Made by a program: the position numbers and the translations under genes. The notes below the pieces were generated by a model, which was not told the origin of the DNA, did not search any database, and saw only the letters and a list, made by a program, of their open reading frames with translations. This document shows positions 50,244 through 58,756 of a DNA stretch of 64,000 nt, one piece after another (the first letter of the stretch is position 1; each line of letters opens with the position of its first letter). The stretch is from Streptococcus pneumoniae (lineage in GTDB: Bacteria > Bacillota > Bacilli > Lactobacillales > Streptococcaceae): positions 62,001 through 126,000 of the forward strand of contig NZ_CKYA01000003.1 in NCBI RefSeq assembly GCF_001113365.1, written 5' to 3'.

Positions 50244-51020
50244 ATGGAAATATCTAAAGGAATTATTTTTAATATTCAACACTTTTCAATTCATGACGGT
50301 CCGGGTATTCGTACAACTGTTTTTTTAAAAGGATGCCCTCTGCGCTGTCCATGGTGTTCTAATCCTGAATCTCAAAGAATGAAACCTGAAAAAATGAAAG
50401 ATGCTCAACGAGAGAAATTCACTTTAGTAGGTGAAGAAAAAACTGTAGAAGAAATTATTACAGAGGTATTAAAAGATAAAGAATTTTACGAAGAATCCGG
50501 TGGAGGTTTAACTTTATCAGGGGGTGAAATATTTGCTCAGTTTGAATTTGCTAAAGCCATCTTAAAGTCAGCTAAAGAACATCACATACACACTGCCATT
50601 GAAACTACTGCCTTTGTTGATCATGAAAAATTTGTTGATTTAATCCAATATGTGGATTTTATCTACACAGACCTAAAACATTATAATTCTATAAAACATA
50701 AAAAAGTGACTGGGGTTTTTAATCAAATGATTATTAAAAACATTCATTATGCTTTTTCTCAACATAAAACTATCGTTTTAAGAATCCCGGTTATTCCTGA
50801 TTTTAACAATAGTTTAGAGGATGCAGAAGAATTCGCTACTCTATTTAACTCATTAAATATCGACCAAGTTCAACTACTCCCTTTTCATCAATTTGGTGAA
50901 AACAAATATCGTTTATTAAATCGGAAATATGAAATGGATGGAGTCAACGCACTTCATCCCGAAGATCTTATTGATTATCAAAAGGTATTTCTGAACCATC
51001 ATATTAATTGTTATTTCTAG
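50244..51020 (+). CDS. Glycyl radical enzyme activase (radical SAM)
   Basis: 258 residues. HDGPGIRTTVFLKGCPLRC contains the radical SAM C-x3-C-x2-C cluster motif (GCPLRCPWC), followed by GGGLTLSGGEIFAQ. Activases of dehydratase-type enzymes normally carry an inserted ferredoxin-like domain with eight more Cys just after the motif; here that region (about 37-60) has none, so it is a short, PflA-like form. It installs the glycyl radical on the PflD-type enzyme. Divergent from the DeoR gene. Confidence 0.9.
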   Translation: MEISKGIIFNIQHFSIHDGPGIRTTVFLKGCPLRCPWCSNPESQRMKPEKMKDAQREKFTLVGEEKTVEEIITEVLKDKEFYEESGGGLTLSGGEIFAQFEFAKAILKSAKEHHIHTAIETTAFVDHEKFVDLIQYVDFIYTDLKHYNSIKHKKVTGVFNQMIIKNIHYAFSQHKTIVLRIPVIPDFNNSLEDAEEFATLFNSLNIDQVQLLPFHQFGENKYRLLNRKYEMDGVNALHPEDLIDYQKVFLNHHINCYF

Positions 51021-51086
51021 TTTATTTCCTTGAAATGCTATAGCTATTTGCAGATAACAATCATCTATAATACATACTTAACTTTT

Positions 51087-51123
51087 CAAAAGGTTTAGCT
51101 AAAAAATTTTAGCCAAACCTTTT
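51087..51123. terminator. Terminator after the activase gene
   Basis: AAAAGGTTTAGCTAAAA / TTTTAGCCAAACCTTTT, a long nearly perfect stem. Confidence 0.88.
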
Positions 51124-51133
51124 CTATTTTACC

Positions 51134-51162
51134 TTGCTCTAAAATTTTTAAACTGCTATACT
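51134..51162 (+). promoter_or_regulatory. Promoter of the two-component system
   Basis: TTGCTC (51134-51139), 17 bp, TATACT (51157-51162) with TGC just before it. Confidence 0.7.
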
Positions 51163-51194
51163 TATAACAGAAAACCCTTCCAAGGAGGTAGCGG

Positions 51195-52844
51195 ATGTCT
51201 CATTCCTTTAAAAAATCTCTCCAAAAAGAAATTCTCCATAGAAGCTCTATCGCAGCCTTTGTGACCTCACTCTTACTACTCATTTTACTTTTTGGTTTTT
51301 CCTATTTTTTACAAAAGCAACAACTCTCCAAAGATACGAGACAGATTGTAAAACAGGTTCAAGAAATGAAAGAAGCAAATAATGAGCTCCTGACTACCAT
51401 GAACCATAAAATGATTCTTGAATTTTTGGATGGCAAACACACAGAGCGAGAAGTCTTTAGCTTATTTTACGAGACAAAAGCTAGACTGAAGCTTAGTTCC
51501 GACCTCATTATTCTAAGCGATACAGGTGAATTACTATTTAGTACCAATCGAAATCATCAAGAAAGTATTTTATCTCCCTACTATCTAAAACTGCTCATTC
51601 AAAATCCTTCTCAAGATAAAGTTACAGAAAAAATTGCACTCTCTTCAGACAAGCAACACTACACACTCTTTATCAAACCACTACTTCAAAACCAACGAGT
51701 TAAGGCCTATACTATTGCTTTCGTAAATGAGAATGATTTCATCTCAAGTTTCCCAATGATCAATTCCAAATACATCATTACCGATAGCTTTGGAAATATG
51801 TTTTCCAACAATACAAATCAGTTTACTCGTTCCACTCTTGAAAAATTGGATGAAAAACTCCTACACTCTCGTACCCACTGGTATGCGAATGAACCGCTTA
51901 TTGTTCAAAAAGAAAAAGTCGGTGCTATTTTTTCAATCTATACTTTTCAATCCTTCTTTCCCATTCCTAGCTTACTTGGTCTAGCCTCCATTCTCACCTT
52001 ATGTATATTCTTCCTCTACTTCTGGCAAGCAAGACGAATTGCTCATAAGATTGCTACACACAATGCTGTTCCTATTGAAAGTTTGGTTTACCAACTTCAA
52101 GAAATTCCTAAACAAGCAGAAAAAAGGCTTTCTCTACAAACAGGTGATGAGTTTGAGTTTATGGCAGAAAAAATAAACAATATGTTGTACGAATTAGATC
52201 AACTTCATCAAAAAATGTTGACCATAGAAAAAGAAAAGTGGATTTTTGAAAGAAAAATGCTGGAAGCTCAGTTCAATCCTCATTTTCTCTACAATACACT
52301 TGAGACAATTAAAATTACTTCTTTAATGGATGCCGCCCTCACACAAGACCTGATTCAAAATCTCACGCGCATTCTTCGCTACAGTATCACCGATTTAGAA
52401 AAAGAAACAACCATTTGTCAGGATTTAAAGATTATAGAGGATTACCTGATGATTCATAAGATTCGTTTCGAGCACTTTTCTTATGATATTGTCTGTCCAG
52501 AAACTGTCGATAATCAGCCTATCCCTAAGCTTTTCTTGCTTCCTCTAGTAGAAAATGCTATAAAATACGGGATGCAATACCGTATTGATCTTCATATTGA
52601 TATCCAAATTACCTTGGAAGCAGATTCTCTAACTTTTTTAGTCAAGGATAATGCTGGAGGACTCACAAAACAAGAGCGACTCGCTATTTTAGACTCTTTA
52701 GAAAGCCCTCATACCCAGCATGGCATCGTTAACAGCTATAAACGATTGAGCAATTTCTTTTCTGATGTCCAGCTAGATTTAGGAGTCAATCGCCGAGGAG
52801 AAACTTGGGTCAAATTTATAACGAAAGGACTAACTCATGTTTAA
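51195..52844 (+). CDS. Sensor histidine kinase, YesM type
   Basis: 549 residues. TM1 about 20-41 and TM2 about 253-275 enclose a Cache-like extracellular sensor. A HAMP-like segment leads to the LytS/YesM-type kinase with QFNPHFLYNTLETIK (phospho-His) and ATPase boxes LPLVENAIKYGMQ and VKDNAGGL. YesM/YesN systems usually control neighbouring carbohydrate transporters. The regulator gene overlaps its end by 8 bp. AAGGAGG lies 8 nt before the ATG. Confidence 0.92.
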   Translation: MSHSFKKSLQKEILHRSSIAAFVTSLLLLILLFGFSYFLQKQQLSKDTRQIVKQVQEMKEANNELLTTMNHKMILEFLDGKHTEREVFSLFYETKARLKLSSDLIILSDTGELLFSTNRNHQESILSPYYLKLLIQNPSQDKVTEKIALSSDKQHYTLFIKPLLQNQRVKAYTIAFVNENDFISSFPMINSKYIITDSFGNMFSNNTNQFTRSTLEKLDEKLLHSRTHWYANEPLIVQKEKVGAIFSIYTFQSFFPIPSLLGLASILTLCIFFLYFWQARRIAHKIATHNAVPIESLVYQLQEIPKQAEKRLSLQTGDEFEFMAEKINNMLYELDQLHQKMLTIEKEKWIFERKMLEAQFNPHFLYNTLETIKITSLMDAALTQDLIQNLTRILRYSITDLEKETTICQDLKIIEDYLMIHKIRFEHFSYDIVCPETVDNQPIPKLFLLPLVENAIKYGMQYRIDLHIDIQITLEADSLTFLVKDNAGGLTKQERLAILDSLESPHTQHGIVNSYKRLSNFFSDVQLDLGVNRRGETWVKFITKGLTHV

Positions 52845-53610
52845 GCTCATTATCGTAGAAGACGAACACCTCATTCGAAAATGGCTAGAGATTGCCGTAG
52901 ACTACTCTGCCTTGGGTATCCAAGTCGTAGGAACTGCCAGTCACGGTCAAGAGGGAATGAAACTCATCCAAGAAAAAGAACCTCATATTGTCTTAACAGA
53001 CATCACAATGCCAATTATGGATGCTTTCATGATGTTCGAAGCCACTCGTACCCTTTCTTATGAAAAAGTTATCTTATCAGGTTATAACGATTTTCAAAAT
53101 GCCAAAAAAGCCATGCAATATGGGGCAGTTGATTTCTTATCCAAACCAATTGATACCAAGGAATTGACAGAATGTCTTCAAAACATTGTTTTGCGATTAC
53201 AAGGTAGCACCTATCAAGAAACTCCTTTTTTAGAAGAATATCAAACTTTACTCACCTCTATCCAACAGATTGATACACAAAACCAAATCATTCAACAAAT
53301 TATTTCCTTTGTCCACAAGCATTATGCAGAGCATTTTACGATTGCGACTATTGCTGAAGCTTTAAACTATAGCGAAAGCTATCTATATAAAGTTATCAAA
53401 GAAGACTTCCCCATGACTCTAAATGAATATATCTTACAATATCGTCTGAAACAAGCTATAGATAAGATGGCTGAATCTCCCAACTCCCCTCTAAGCGACA
53501 TCTCTGATCAAGTTGGATTTTCAGACTATAAATATTTTGCTAAAGTATTTAAAAAGTATCTCCATATTTCCCCAAAGGAATTGAAATCACTCGGAAGAAT
53601 AGTAAAATAA
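52837..53610 (+). CDS. Response regulator, YesN/AraC type
   Basis: 257 residues. Receiver domain with acidic pocket IVEDEHLIRKWLE, phospho-acceptor Asp in VLTDITMPIMD and Lys in FLSKPID. The C-terminal AraC-type double helix-turn-helix has YSESYLYKVIKEDFPMTLNE and ISDQVGFSDYKYFAKVFKK. Cognate of the kinase; probably activates the ABC operon that starts 110 bp downstream. Confidence 0.92.
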   Translation: MFKLIIVEDEHLIRKWLEIAVDYSALGIQVVGTASHGQEGMKLIQEKEPHIVLTDITMPIMDAFMMFEATRTLSYEKVILSGYNDFQNAKKAMQYGAVDFLSKPIDTKELTECLQNIVLRLQGSTYQETPFLEEYQTLLTSIQQIDTQNQIIQQIISFVHKHYAEHFTIATIAEALNYSESYLYKVIKEDFPMTLNEYILQYRLKQAIDKMAESPNSPLSDISDQVGFSDYKYFAKVFKKYLHISPKELKSLGRIVK

Positions 53611-53664
53611 GCTATTCTTCTTTTTGTAGAGAATTTTACTCTAATAGAATAGAATTGTCGGTTT

Positions 53665-53678
53665 TAAAAACGCTTACA
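53665..53678 (+). promoter_or_regulatory. cre site upstream of the ABC transporter operon
   Basis: TAAAAACGCTTACA matches TGWAARCGYTWNCA at 13 of 14 positions (G2 is A). It indicates CcpA control of the transporter. Confidence 0.65.
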
Positions 53679-53721
53679 TTGTTTTAAAATAAACTTAAAT
53701 AACACAACGGAGGTATCCATC

Positions 53722-54768
53722 ATGAAAAAGAAATGGATGTATTATGCTGCTTGCGGACTAGCTCTTTTTGGTCTTGCTGCTTGTTCTTCTAATGAATCTG
53801 CCGATGGCGGTTCATCTGATAAAGAAGACGGTGGTTCGCTAGTCGTTTATTCACCAAACTCAGAGGGCTTAATTGGAGCAACTATTCCTGCCTTTGAAGA
53901 AAAATATGGTATCAAAGTAGAACTGATTCAAGCTGGTACTGGAGAACTTTTCAAAAAACTAGAATCAGAAAAAGAAGCTCCTGTGGCCGATGTTATCTTT
54001 GGTGGTTCTTACACACAATATGCTACCCACGGAGAACTCTTTGAAAACTATACTTCAAAAGAAAATGATAATGTTATCAAAGAATATCAAAACACAACTG
54101 GCTACTCTACTCCTTATACACTAGATGGTAGTGTTTTAATCGTCAATCCTGATTTAACGAAAGGCATGAACATTGAAGGATATAGCGACCTTCTCAAACC
54201 TGAACTAAAAGGAAAAATCGCAACTGCTGACCCAGCAAACTCTTCTAGCGCCTTTGCTCAATTAACAAATATGCTACAAGCTCAAGGTGGTTACAAAGAC
54301 GATAAAGCATGGTCTTATGTAAAAGATCTCTTCACACTTATTGATGGTAAAATCGGATCAAGCTCATCTGGTGTCTATAAAGCAGTCGCTGACGGAGAAA
54401 TGGCTGTTGGTCTCTCTTATGAAGATCCAGCAGTTAAACTCTTAAATGACGGGGCTAATATCAAGGTAGTCTATCCAAAAGAAGGAACCGTCTTCCTACC
54501 TGCTAGTGCTGCTATCGTTAAAAAAGCGAAAAATATGGAAAATGCCAAGAAATTTATCGATTTTATTATTTCTCAAGAAGTACAAGATACACTTGGTACA
54601 ACTACTACTAACCGTCCTGTTCGTAAAAATGCTAAAACAAGCGAAAATATGAAACCAATTGACAAAATCAAAACACTCACTGAAGATTATGATTATGTCA
54701 TCAAGAATAAATCAGATATCGTTAAGAAATACAACGAAGTCTTTACAGATATCCAATCTAAACAGTAA
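53722..54768 (+). CDS. ABC transporter substrate-binding lipoprotein (family 1, Afu/Fbp type)
   Basis: 348 residues. Lipoprotein signal with lipobox LAAC (GLALFGLAACSSNE), then an acidic Ser/Gly linker and a periplasmic-binding-protein fold beginning LVVYSPNSEGLIGATIPAF. The family covers ferric-ion binders and binders of phosphorylated sugars or phosphonates (AfuA, PhnS). The neighbouring YesM/YesN pair and cre site point to a carbon source. First gene of the three-gene operon. Confidence 0.9.
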   Translation: MKKKWMYYAACGLALFGLAACSSNESADGGSSDKEDGGSLVVYSPNSEGLIGATIPAFEEKYGIKVELIQAGTGELFKKLESEKEAPVADVIFGGSYTQYATHGELFENYTSKENDNVIKEYQNTTGYSTPYTLDGSVLIVNPDLTKGMNIEGYSDLLKPELKGKIATADPANSSSAFAQLTNMLQAQGGYKDDKAWSYVKDLFTLIDGKIGSSSSGVYKAVADGEMAVGLSYEDPAVKLLNDGANIKVVYPKEGTVFLPASAAIVKKAKNMENAKKFIDFIISQEVQDTLGTTTTNRPVRKNAKTSENMKPIDKIKTLTEDYDYVIKNKSDIVKKYNEVFTDIQSKQ

Positions 54769-54780
54769 AAGAGGTTCACT

Positions 54781-55872
54781 ATGAGTGAGATCAAAATTAT
54801 TAACGCCAAAAAAATCTATCACGATGTCCCTGTTATTGAGAATTTGAACATTACAATTCCAAAAGGAAGTCTCTTTACCCTTCTTGGGCCTTCAGGTTGT
54901 GGGAAAACGACCCTTCTTCGTATGATTGCAGGTTTCAACAGTATCGAAGGCGGAGAATTTTACTTCGATGATACAAAAATCAATAATATGGAACCCAGCA
55001 AACGCAATATCGGAATGGTTTTCCAAAACTACGCTATTTTCCCACATTTGACTGTCCGAGATAATGTTGCTTTTGGTCTCAAGCAAAAGAAGGTTCCAAA
55101 AGAAGAATTGATTCAACAAACCAATAAGTATCTTGAACTCATGCAAATTGCTCAATATGCGGATCGAAAGCCCGATAAACTCAGTGGTGGACAACAACAA
55201 CGTGTCGCCTTGGCACGTGCCTTAGCGGTTAATCCAAGTGTTCTCCTCATGGACGAGCCACTTAGTAATCTGGATGCCAAACTTCGCTTGGATATGCGTC
55301 AAGCCATTCGAGAAATCCAACACGAAGTGGGAATTACAACTGTTTATGTAACCCACGACCAAGAAGAAGCCATGGCGATTTCAGACCAAATTGCTGTTAT
55401 GAAAGATGGGGTGATTCAACAAATCGGTCGGCCAAAAGAACTCTATCATAAACCAGCTAATGAGTTTGTAGCAACCTTTATCGGACGCACAAATATTATC
55501 CCTGCCACTCTTGAAAAACGGAGCGACGGCGCTTATATCGTCTTTTCAGATGGCTATGCTCTTCGAATGCCAGCTCTTGATCAGGCGGAAGCACAAGCTA
55601 TTCATGTAAGCATTCGTCCTGAAGAGTTTATCAAAGATGAATCTGGAGATATTGAAGGAACTATTAGCGATAGCGTCTATCTTGGACTAAATACGGAATA
55701 TTTCATTGAGACAGGCTTTGCCTCAAAAATTCAAGTTAGTGAAGAATCAACTTTTGAAGAAGATCTACAAAAAGGCGATCGTATTCGTCTACGAATCAAT
55801 ACTCAAAAATTAAACGTCTTTTCTGCAGATGGTTCACAAAACCTGATAAAAGGAGTCAACCATGGAACGTAA
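54781..55872 (+). CDS. ABC transporter ATP-binding protein (Fbp/Pot type)
   Basis: 363 residues. Walker A GPSGCGKTTLL, signature LSGGQQQRVALARAL, Walker B VLLMDEPLSNLD, switch His in YVTHDQEEAM, and a C-terminal TOBE domain (about 270-360). It energises uptake with the permease, whose start overlaps its end by 11 bp. Confidence 0.94.
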   Translation: MSEIKIINAKKIYHDVPVIENLNITIPKGSLFTLLGPSGCGKTTLLRMIAGFNSIEGGEFYFDDTKINNMEPSKRNIGMVFQNYAIFPHLTVRDNVAFGLKQKKVPKEELIQQTNKYLELMQIAQYADRKPDKLSGGQQQRVALARALAVNPSVLLMDEPLSNLDAKLRLDMRQAIREIQHEVGITTVYVTHDQEEAMAISDQIAVMKDGVIQQIGRPKELYHKPANEFVATFIGRTNIIPATLEKRSDGAYIVFSDGYALRMPALDQAEAQAIHVSIRPEEFIKDESGDIEGTISDSVYLGLNTEYFIETGFASKIQVSEESTFEEDLQKGDRIRLRINTQKLNVFSADGSQNLIKGVNHGT

Positions 55873-57520
55873 AAAACTAAATATTTGGACAGCCTCCTCT
55901 TTCTTCATCTTTCTTACCTATCTTGTCTTTCTCGTTTATCCTATCGTTACCGTGCTCAAGCAAGCACTTATACATGAAGGGCAATTCTCACTAGCTAATT
56001 TTGTCACTTTCTTTGGTAAAGCCTACTACTCTGAGACACTTGTCAACAGTTTCAAGGTTTCCATTACCGCTACTGTCACTTCCTTAGTCGTAGGAACCTT
56101 ATTAGCTTATCTCTTCTCTATGTATGATTTCAAAGGAAAGAAATTTCTACAAATATTAATTATCATTGCTTCCATGTCAGCTCCTTTCGTGGGAGCCTAC
56201 TCCTGGATTCTCTTGCTGGGGCGAAATGGGGTCATCACTAAATTTCTGACAAATACCCTTCATCTTCCAGCTATCGATATTTATGGATTCAAAGGAATTG
56301 TACTTGTCTTTACACTGCAACTATTCCCACTGGTATTTCTATACGTTGCTGGGACAATGAAAAGTATTGACAATTCTCTACTTGAAGCTGCTGAAAGCAT
56401 GGGATCCTTCGGATTTAAGCGTATCGTAACGGTTGTTTTGCCTCTCCTAGTTCCAACCTTACTAGCAGCTGCCCTACTTGTATTTATGAGAGCATTCTCA
56501 GACTTTGGAACACCGATGTTAATTGGTGAAGGATATCGGACTTTCCCTGTCCTGATTTATACCCAATTCATTAGCGAGGTTGGAGGAAATTCTGCTTTTG
56601 CATCTGCTTTAGCCATTATGGCGATTATCATTGCCTTGGCAATTTTCCTTATCCAAAAACACATTGCAAACCGCTACAGTTTCAGCATGAATTCGCTCCA
56701 TCCAATTGAGCCTAAAAAAACTACAAAAGGAAAAATGGTTGCCATTTACGCAACAGTCTACGGAATTATCTTTATCTCTGTTTTACCTCAAATCTACTTA
56801 ATTTATACCTCTTTCCTAAAAACATCAGGTATGGTATTTGTTAAAGGCTATTCGCTAAACAGTTACAAGGTGGCTTTCAATCGTATGGGCTCTGCTATTT
56901 TCAATACCATTCGTATCCCTTTGATTGCCTTAGTTCTAGTTGTCCTATTCGCAACATTTATCTCCTACCTAGCCGTTAGAAAACGGAATTTGTTTACAAA
57001 CTTAATTGACAGCCTCAGTATGGTACCTTATATTGTACCAGGAACCGTTCTAGGGATTGCCTTCATTTCTTCCTTCAATACTGGTCTATTTGGAAGTGGA
57101 TTTCTTATGATTACAGGGACAGCTTTCATTTTGATTATGTCCCTATCTGTCAGAAGATTGCCTTATACTATTCGCTCATCTGTTGCTAGCTTACAACAAA
57201 TAGCACCAAGTATTGAAGAAGCCGCTGAGAGCTTAGGAAGTAGTCGTCTCAATACCTTTGCCAAGATTACAACTCCAATGATGCTATCTGGTATTATTTC
57301 TGGAGCCATCCTATCTTGGGTCACAATGATTTCAGAACTCTCTACTTCTATCCTCCTCTACAATGTCAAAACAAGAACAATGACTGTAGCTATTTATACA
57401 GAGGTTCTCAGAGGAAATTACGGTGTTGCGGCAGCCTTGTCAACTATCCTAACTGTTCTAACAGTAGGTTCCTTGCTCTTGTTTATGAAAATATCTAAAA
57501 GCAATAGCATTACACTTTAG
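55862..57520 (+). CDS. ABC transporter permease, fused two-domain type
   Basis: 552 residues, about 12 membrane helices. Two binding-protein-dependent transport domains are joined in one chain, each with an EAA loop (LLEAAESMGSFGFKRI, and IEEAAESLGSSRLNTF), as in FbpB/AfuB. Last gene; a terminator follows 15 bp after the stop. Confidence 0.92.
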   Translation: MERKKLNIWTASSFFIFLTYLVFLVYPIVTVLKQALIHEGQFSLANFVTFFGKAYYSETLVNSFKVSITATVTSLVVGTLLAYLFSMYDFKGKKFLQILIIIASMSAPFVGAYSWILLLGRNGVITKFLTNTLHLPAIDIYGFKGIVLVFTLQLFPLVFLYVAGTMKSIDNSLLEAAESMGSFGFKRIVTVVLPLLVPTLLAAALLVFMRAFSDFGTPMLIGEGYRTFPVLIYTQFISEVGGNSAFASALAIMAIIIALAIFLIQKHIANRYSFSMNSLHPIEPKKTTKGKMVAIYATVYGIIFISVLPQIYLIYTSFLKTSGMVFVKGYSLNSYKVAFNRMGSAIFNTIRIPLIALVLVVLFATFISYLAVRKRNLFTNLIDSLSMVPYIVPGTVLGIAFISSFNTGLFGSGFLMITGTAFILIMSLSVRRLPYTIRSSVASLQQIAPSIEEAAESLGSSRLNTFAKITTPMMLSGIISGAILSWVTMISELSTSILLYNVKTRTMTVAIYTEVLRGNYGVAAALSTILTVLTVGSLLLFMKISKSNSITL

Positions 57521-57534
57521 TTTTCCCCATCAAA

Positions 57535-57568
57535 AACAGCCGAAAGGATTACCCTCGGCTGTTTTTTC
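57535..57568 (+). terminator. Terminator of the ABC operon
   Basis: AACAGCCGA / TCGGCTGTT stem followed by TTTTTT. Confidence 0.9.
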
Positions 57569-57625
57569 TTACCTTGATATTCTTATCAAATTCCTAGTTT
57601 ATGGCAAGCAAGTCTAGACTGATTA

Positions 57626-57819
57626 TACTCAATGAAAATCAAAGAGCAAACTAGGAAACTAGCCGCATGTTGCTCAAAGAACTGCTTTGAGGTTGTAGAT
57701 AAGACTGACGAAGTCAGCTCAAAACACTGTTTTGAGGTTATGGATAAAACTGACGAAGTCAGTAACCATATCTACGGCAAGACCACGTTGACGCGGTTTG
57801 AAGAGATTTTCGAAGAGTA
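57626..57819 (-). repeat. BOX element, boxC-(boxB)2-boxA (reverse orientation)
   Basis: About 194 bp with two 45-bp boxB units, ending at the stop codon of the phosphoglycerate-mutase-like gene in the same way as the BOX at pepC. Confidence 0.9.
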
Positions 57820-58512
57820 TTAAATAGAGGCTTCCTCCATCTTCTCACGTCCTAGTTCTCGGTAACTACGATCGCCGACAACCTCAACGCTAAACTGGCC
57901 GTCCTCATATTCAAGGATCGTCACGCTACCATTGTCTAGACCATGCGGATGCATGCCATTAATCAGATACACAATGGTTCCAATGGTCATTCCATGGCTG
58001 ACGACAAGGGCATTCCCGCCACCCTGCTCTTCCATTTCTTTGGCAATCGCTTCAAAACCTTCTTTGATTCGGCCACTGAGTTTTTCCCAGCCCTCAGCCC
58101 AACCAGCTGTATCAACCTCTACCAAGCCCTCAGCCAGTTCAGCATAAGACAATTGGTGAACGTGATCCACATTAAAGATACGAGGAATAATGCCCATGAA
58201 AAGATCACCATCGTAGGCTCCATCAAAGCTACCAAAACACCATTCTCTGATACGCTTGTCCATGCGGTAAGGGATTTTCCCTTGCAAACCAAGTCCATCA
58301 AGGATGATTCCCATTGTCTGAATGGTGCGACCAGAATCACTCGAATAAGCACGCTCAAACTGTAAACCAGATTCTCGCAAACCGATTCCTAATTCTTGAA
58401 TCCCTCGCTCACCTTCAGCTGTTAAGGGGGTATCGCTCCAACCTTGCGCACGACCAATCGTGTTAAACATAGTCTTGCCATGACGTACCAAATACAATCG
58501 TACTTTTACCAT
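57820..58512 (-). CDS. Phosphoglycerate mutase / histidine phosphatase family protein
   Basis: 230 residues from the ATG at 58510-58512, preceded by GGAGGACGGAAA; the longer frame has no site. LYLVRHGKTMFN holds the phospho-His (RHG), GWSDTPLTAEG follows, and VVSHGMTIG the second catalytic His. Such proteins are 2,3-bisphosphoglycerate-independent-like phosphatases with varied substrates, so a glycolytic role is not assured. Its stop codon lies on a BOX border. Confidence 0.87.
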   Translation of the reverse strand: MVKVRLYLVRHGKTMFNTIGRAQGWSDTPLTAEGERGIQELGIGLRESGLQFERAYSSDSGRTIQTMGIILDGLGLQGKIPYRMDKRIREWCFGSFDGAYDGDLFMGIIPRIFNVDHVHQLSYAELAEGLVEVDTAGWAEGWEKLSGRIKEGFEAIAKEMEEQGGGNALVVSHGMTIGTIVYLINGMHPHGLDNGSVTILEYEDGQFSVEVVGDRSYRELGREKMEEASI

Positions 58513-58551
58513 TTTCCGTCCTCCGTTTGTCTCTATTATATCATGGATGAT

Positions 58552-58702
58552 AAAACAAAAGCCACCCATACAGGCGACTTTTGCAGGAGATTATTATGAA
58601 AAAGTTTAGGAGTTCTATTAAATAAAGATATTAGATGAAAATCAAATTCAAACTAAATCAGTGTTATCTGTTTCAAATAATATTAGGAGGTCTTTATTTA
58701 AT
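58552..58702 (-). ncRNA. ccnE: CiaR-dependent small RNA csRNA (ccnE)
   Basis: About 151 nt, longer than the other three because about 58 extra bases interrupt the AAAGACCTCCTAAT ... body. Terminator AAGTCGCC / GGGTGGCTT plus T run (58552-58578). Length and location next to the phosphoglycerate-mutase-like gene fit pneumococcal ccnE. The 5' anti-Shine-Dalgarno (CCTCC) is kept. Confidence 0.82.
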
Positions 58703-58708
58703 GATTAT

Positions 58709-58741
58709 AGTATACACACCTAACCTTAAATAGAACTTAAA
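58709..58741 (-). promoter_or_regulatory. CiaR-controlled promoter of ccnE
   Basis: Minus strand perfect TTTAAG-N5-TTTAAG (58725-58741), 10 bp, -10 TATACT (58709-58714). Confidence 0.9.
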
Positions 58742-58756
58742 ATTTCTTCTATTTTC

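Noticed and set aside
57820..58569. Longer phosphoglycerate-mutase-like start at 58569
   Set aside because: It runs into the ccnE terminator and has no ribosome site; the ATG at 58512 has GGAGG.
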